A program made the position numbers and the translations under genes. Shown here one piece after another: positions 5,567 through 6,346 of a DNA stretch of 6,346 nt (the first letter of the stretch is position 1; every line of letters begins with the position of its first letter). A model generated the notes under the pieces. It did not search any database, had not been told where the DNA came from, and saw only the letters and a program-made list of their open reading frames with translations. The stretch spans positions 1 through 6,346 of the forward strand of contig JAKFEW010000024.1 in NCBI GenBank assembly GCA_036675505.1, read 5' to 3'. Origin of the DNA: JAKFEW01 sp036675505 (GTDB lineage: Bacteria; Cyanobacteriota; Sericytochromatia; S15B-MN24; JAQBPE01).

Positions 5567-6346
5567 ATGTCCAGCCGGCTTACGCTCCTCCTCGCCCTCG
5601 CAATCGCGGCCTCCGGCTGCGTGCCGGCGCCGGGCGCGCCCAGGCCCGGGGCCACGGCGTCGAAGAAGCCCAACGGGACCACGGCGGCGGGCAAGGACTC
5701 GCCGAACGCCCCCGCGTCGCAGCCCTCGGCGTCGCCCGGGCTCGCCCAAGCCGCCACGACGCCCCGGCTGCCCGAGGGGATGCTCACGCGCACCGTGGCG
5801 CAGACCGCCGAGACCAGCCAGCTCACCGGCAAGGTCAAGCTGATCTCGGACCACGGCGCCTCGCTGATCAGCAACAACGGCGGCGCCGTGATCACGAACA
5901 ACGGCGCGGGCCTCGTCGCGAACAACGGCGGCGGCCTGATCGCGAACAACGGCGGCGGCCTCGTTTCCAAGGCCAAGTATGGGCTGCGCCAGTCCGCGGC
6001 CGAGGCGCCGGGCGAGGCGCTGCTCGTGGATGCCACGGTCTTCGTGCAGGACGCCGCCGGCCGCGCGCTGGTGGACGTTACCGGCAAGCCGCTCGCGGCC
6101 GTCTCGGACGGTCAAGGCGGCTATCGCCTCGAGGCCAGCCTGCCCGCCGAGAACCTGGTCTTGAAGGTCCGGCTCTGGAACGGCGGCGAGCTCTCGGCGA
6201 TCCTGTCCCGGGGCGGCGCCGCGCCGCGCGAGGTGGCCATCGACACGGCCGCCACGCTGGGCGCGAGCTACGTGCTCAATCAGTTCGTCAAAGGCGACCA
6301 GGCCACCTTCGACAAGCTGCCGGCCAGCGAGGTCGAGCGCCTGCGC
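5567..6346 (+). CDS. Paralogous NNGGG-repeat lipoprotein, 3' end outside window
   Basis: The frame is open from the ATG at 5567 to the window end (260 codons, no stop). The signal peptide ends at lipobox ASGC (lipidated C18), with an unusual Ala at the -3 position. An Ala/Pro/Ser/Thr/Lys linker runs to about residue 75. LTGKVKLISDHGASLI (86-101) then leads into four octapeptides (102-133) and a beta-sandwich (about 152-217) with a conserved LPAENLVLKVRLWNGGELSAIL segment. The start of the helical region ends at ...DKLPASEVERLR. This matches the preceding gene domain by domain; only the signal and linker are unrelated. By analogy an NHL propeller should follow, but that is not in the window. 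No Shine-Dalgarno site is visible before the ATG. An in-frame GTG at 5558 is an alternative start that would add three residues. It begins 69 bases after the upstream stop. Confidence 0.87.
   Translation, partial: MSSRLTLLLALAIAASGCVPAPGAPRPGATASKKPNGTTAAGKDSPNAPASQPSASPGLAQAATTPRLPEGMLTRTVAQTAETSQLTGKVKLISDHGASLISNNGGAVITNNGAGLVANNGGGLIANNGGGLVSKAKYGLRQSAAEAPGEALLVDATVFVQDAAGRALVDVTGKPLAAVSDGQGGYRLEASLPAENLVLKVRLWNGGELSAILSRGGAAPREVAIDTAATLGASYVLNQFVKGDQATFDKLPASEVERLR
5870..5965 (+). repeat. Tandem 24-base repeats in the second lipoprotein gene
   Basis: Four units encode SNNGGAVI, TNNGAGLV, ANNGGGLI and ANNGGGLV. Units 3 and 4 are identical over their first 20 bases. The repeat number equals that of the upstream paralogue, but the degenerate units are at the start here and at the end there. 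Confidence 0.9.
6152..6346 (+). repeat. Long direct repeat shared with the upstream paralogue, copy 2
   Basis: This is the second copy of the 195-base block at 3182-3376, starting at the Asn codon of LPAEN. The repeat may extend beyond the window, so its true downstream boundary cannot be seen. Confidence 0.88.

Noticed and set aside
2495..6115. A 1206-codon open frame on the minus strand covering both lipoprotein genes
   Set aside because: It is the antisense shadow of GC-rich genes with G/C third codon positions, which removes stop codons on the other strand. Its translation is low-complexity Arg/Ala/Gly with no domain, while the + strand has clear domains and signal peptides.
1..6346. tRNA, rRNA, CRISPR arrays, transposase or integrase signatures
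   Set aside because: No cloverleaf-type sequence, spaced palindromic repeats, terminal inverted repeats or DDE/tyrosine recombinase motifs were seen. The only tandem repeats are in-frame coding repeats.

Overview
The window is very GC-rich bacterial DNA with strongly GC-biased third codon positions, and every supportable gene is on the + strand. Three consecutive genes encode lipoproteins with clear lipoboxes, followed by long Ala/Pro/Thr/Ser linkers. This points to a diderm bacterium with a well-developed surface lipoproteome. I cannot fix the taxon by reading. A high-GC Sericytochromatia-like (non-photosynthetic Cyanobacteriota) or myxobacterium-like genome are guesses only.

Region 1 (1-1376) is a type II acyl-carrier-dependent biosynthesis block. 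It holds the C-terminal end of a ketosynthase-fold protein whose second catalytic His and gating loop are both replaced, then a complete FabG-type ketoreductase, then an 81-residue acyl carrier protein. A ketosynthase-like protein, a reductase and a carrier in this order suggest a dedicated fatty-acyl or polyketide pathway. The KS-like protein may act as a chain-length-factor partner of an active ketosynthase encoded upstream of the window.

Region 2 (1377-1515) is a short intergenic stretch. It has a weak hairpin over the carrier-protein stop codon and a perfect extended -10 promoter (TGTTATAAT), which marks a new transcription unit.

Region 3 (1516-6346) is a lipoprotein locus. First comes a lipoprotein with two CHRD domains, the first stripped of its histidines. 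Next is a 957-residue lipoprotein with an S/A-N-N-G-G-G octapeptide repeat, a carboxypeptidase-regulatory-like beta-sandwich, a helical segment and about twelve NHL-type beta-propeller repeats. Last is a paralogue of its N-terminal half, cut by the window end. The two large lipoproteins share a conserved module, and one 195-base block is about 94% identical although their linkers are unrelated. The most unusual content is this paired architecture: an outer-membrane-anchored stalk, a small repeat fold of four octapeptides, a beta-sandwich and a probable double propeller. I do not recognise it as a named system.
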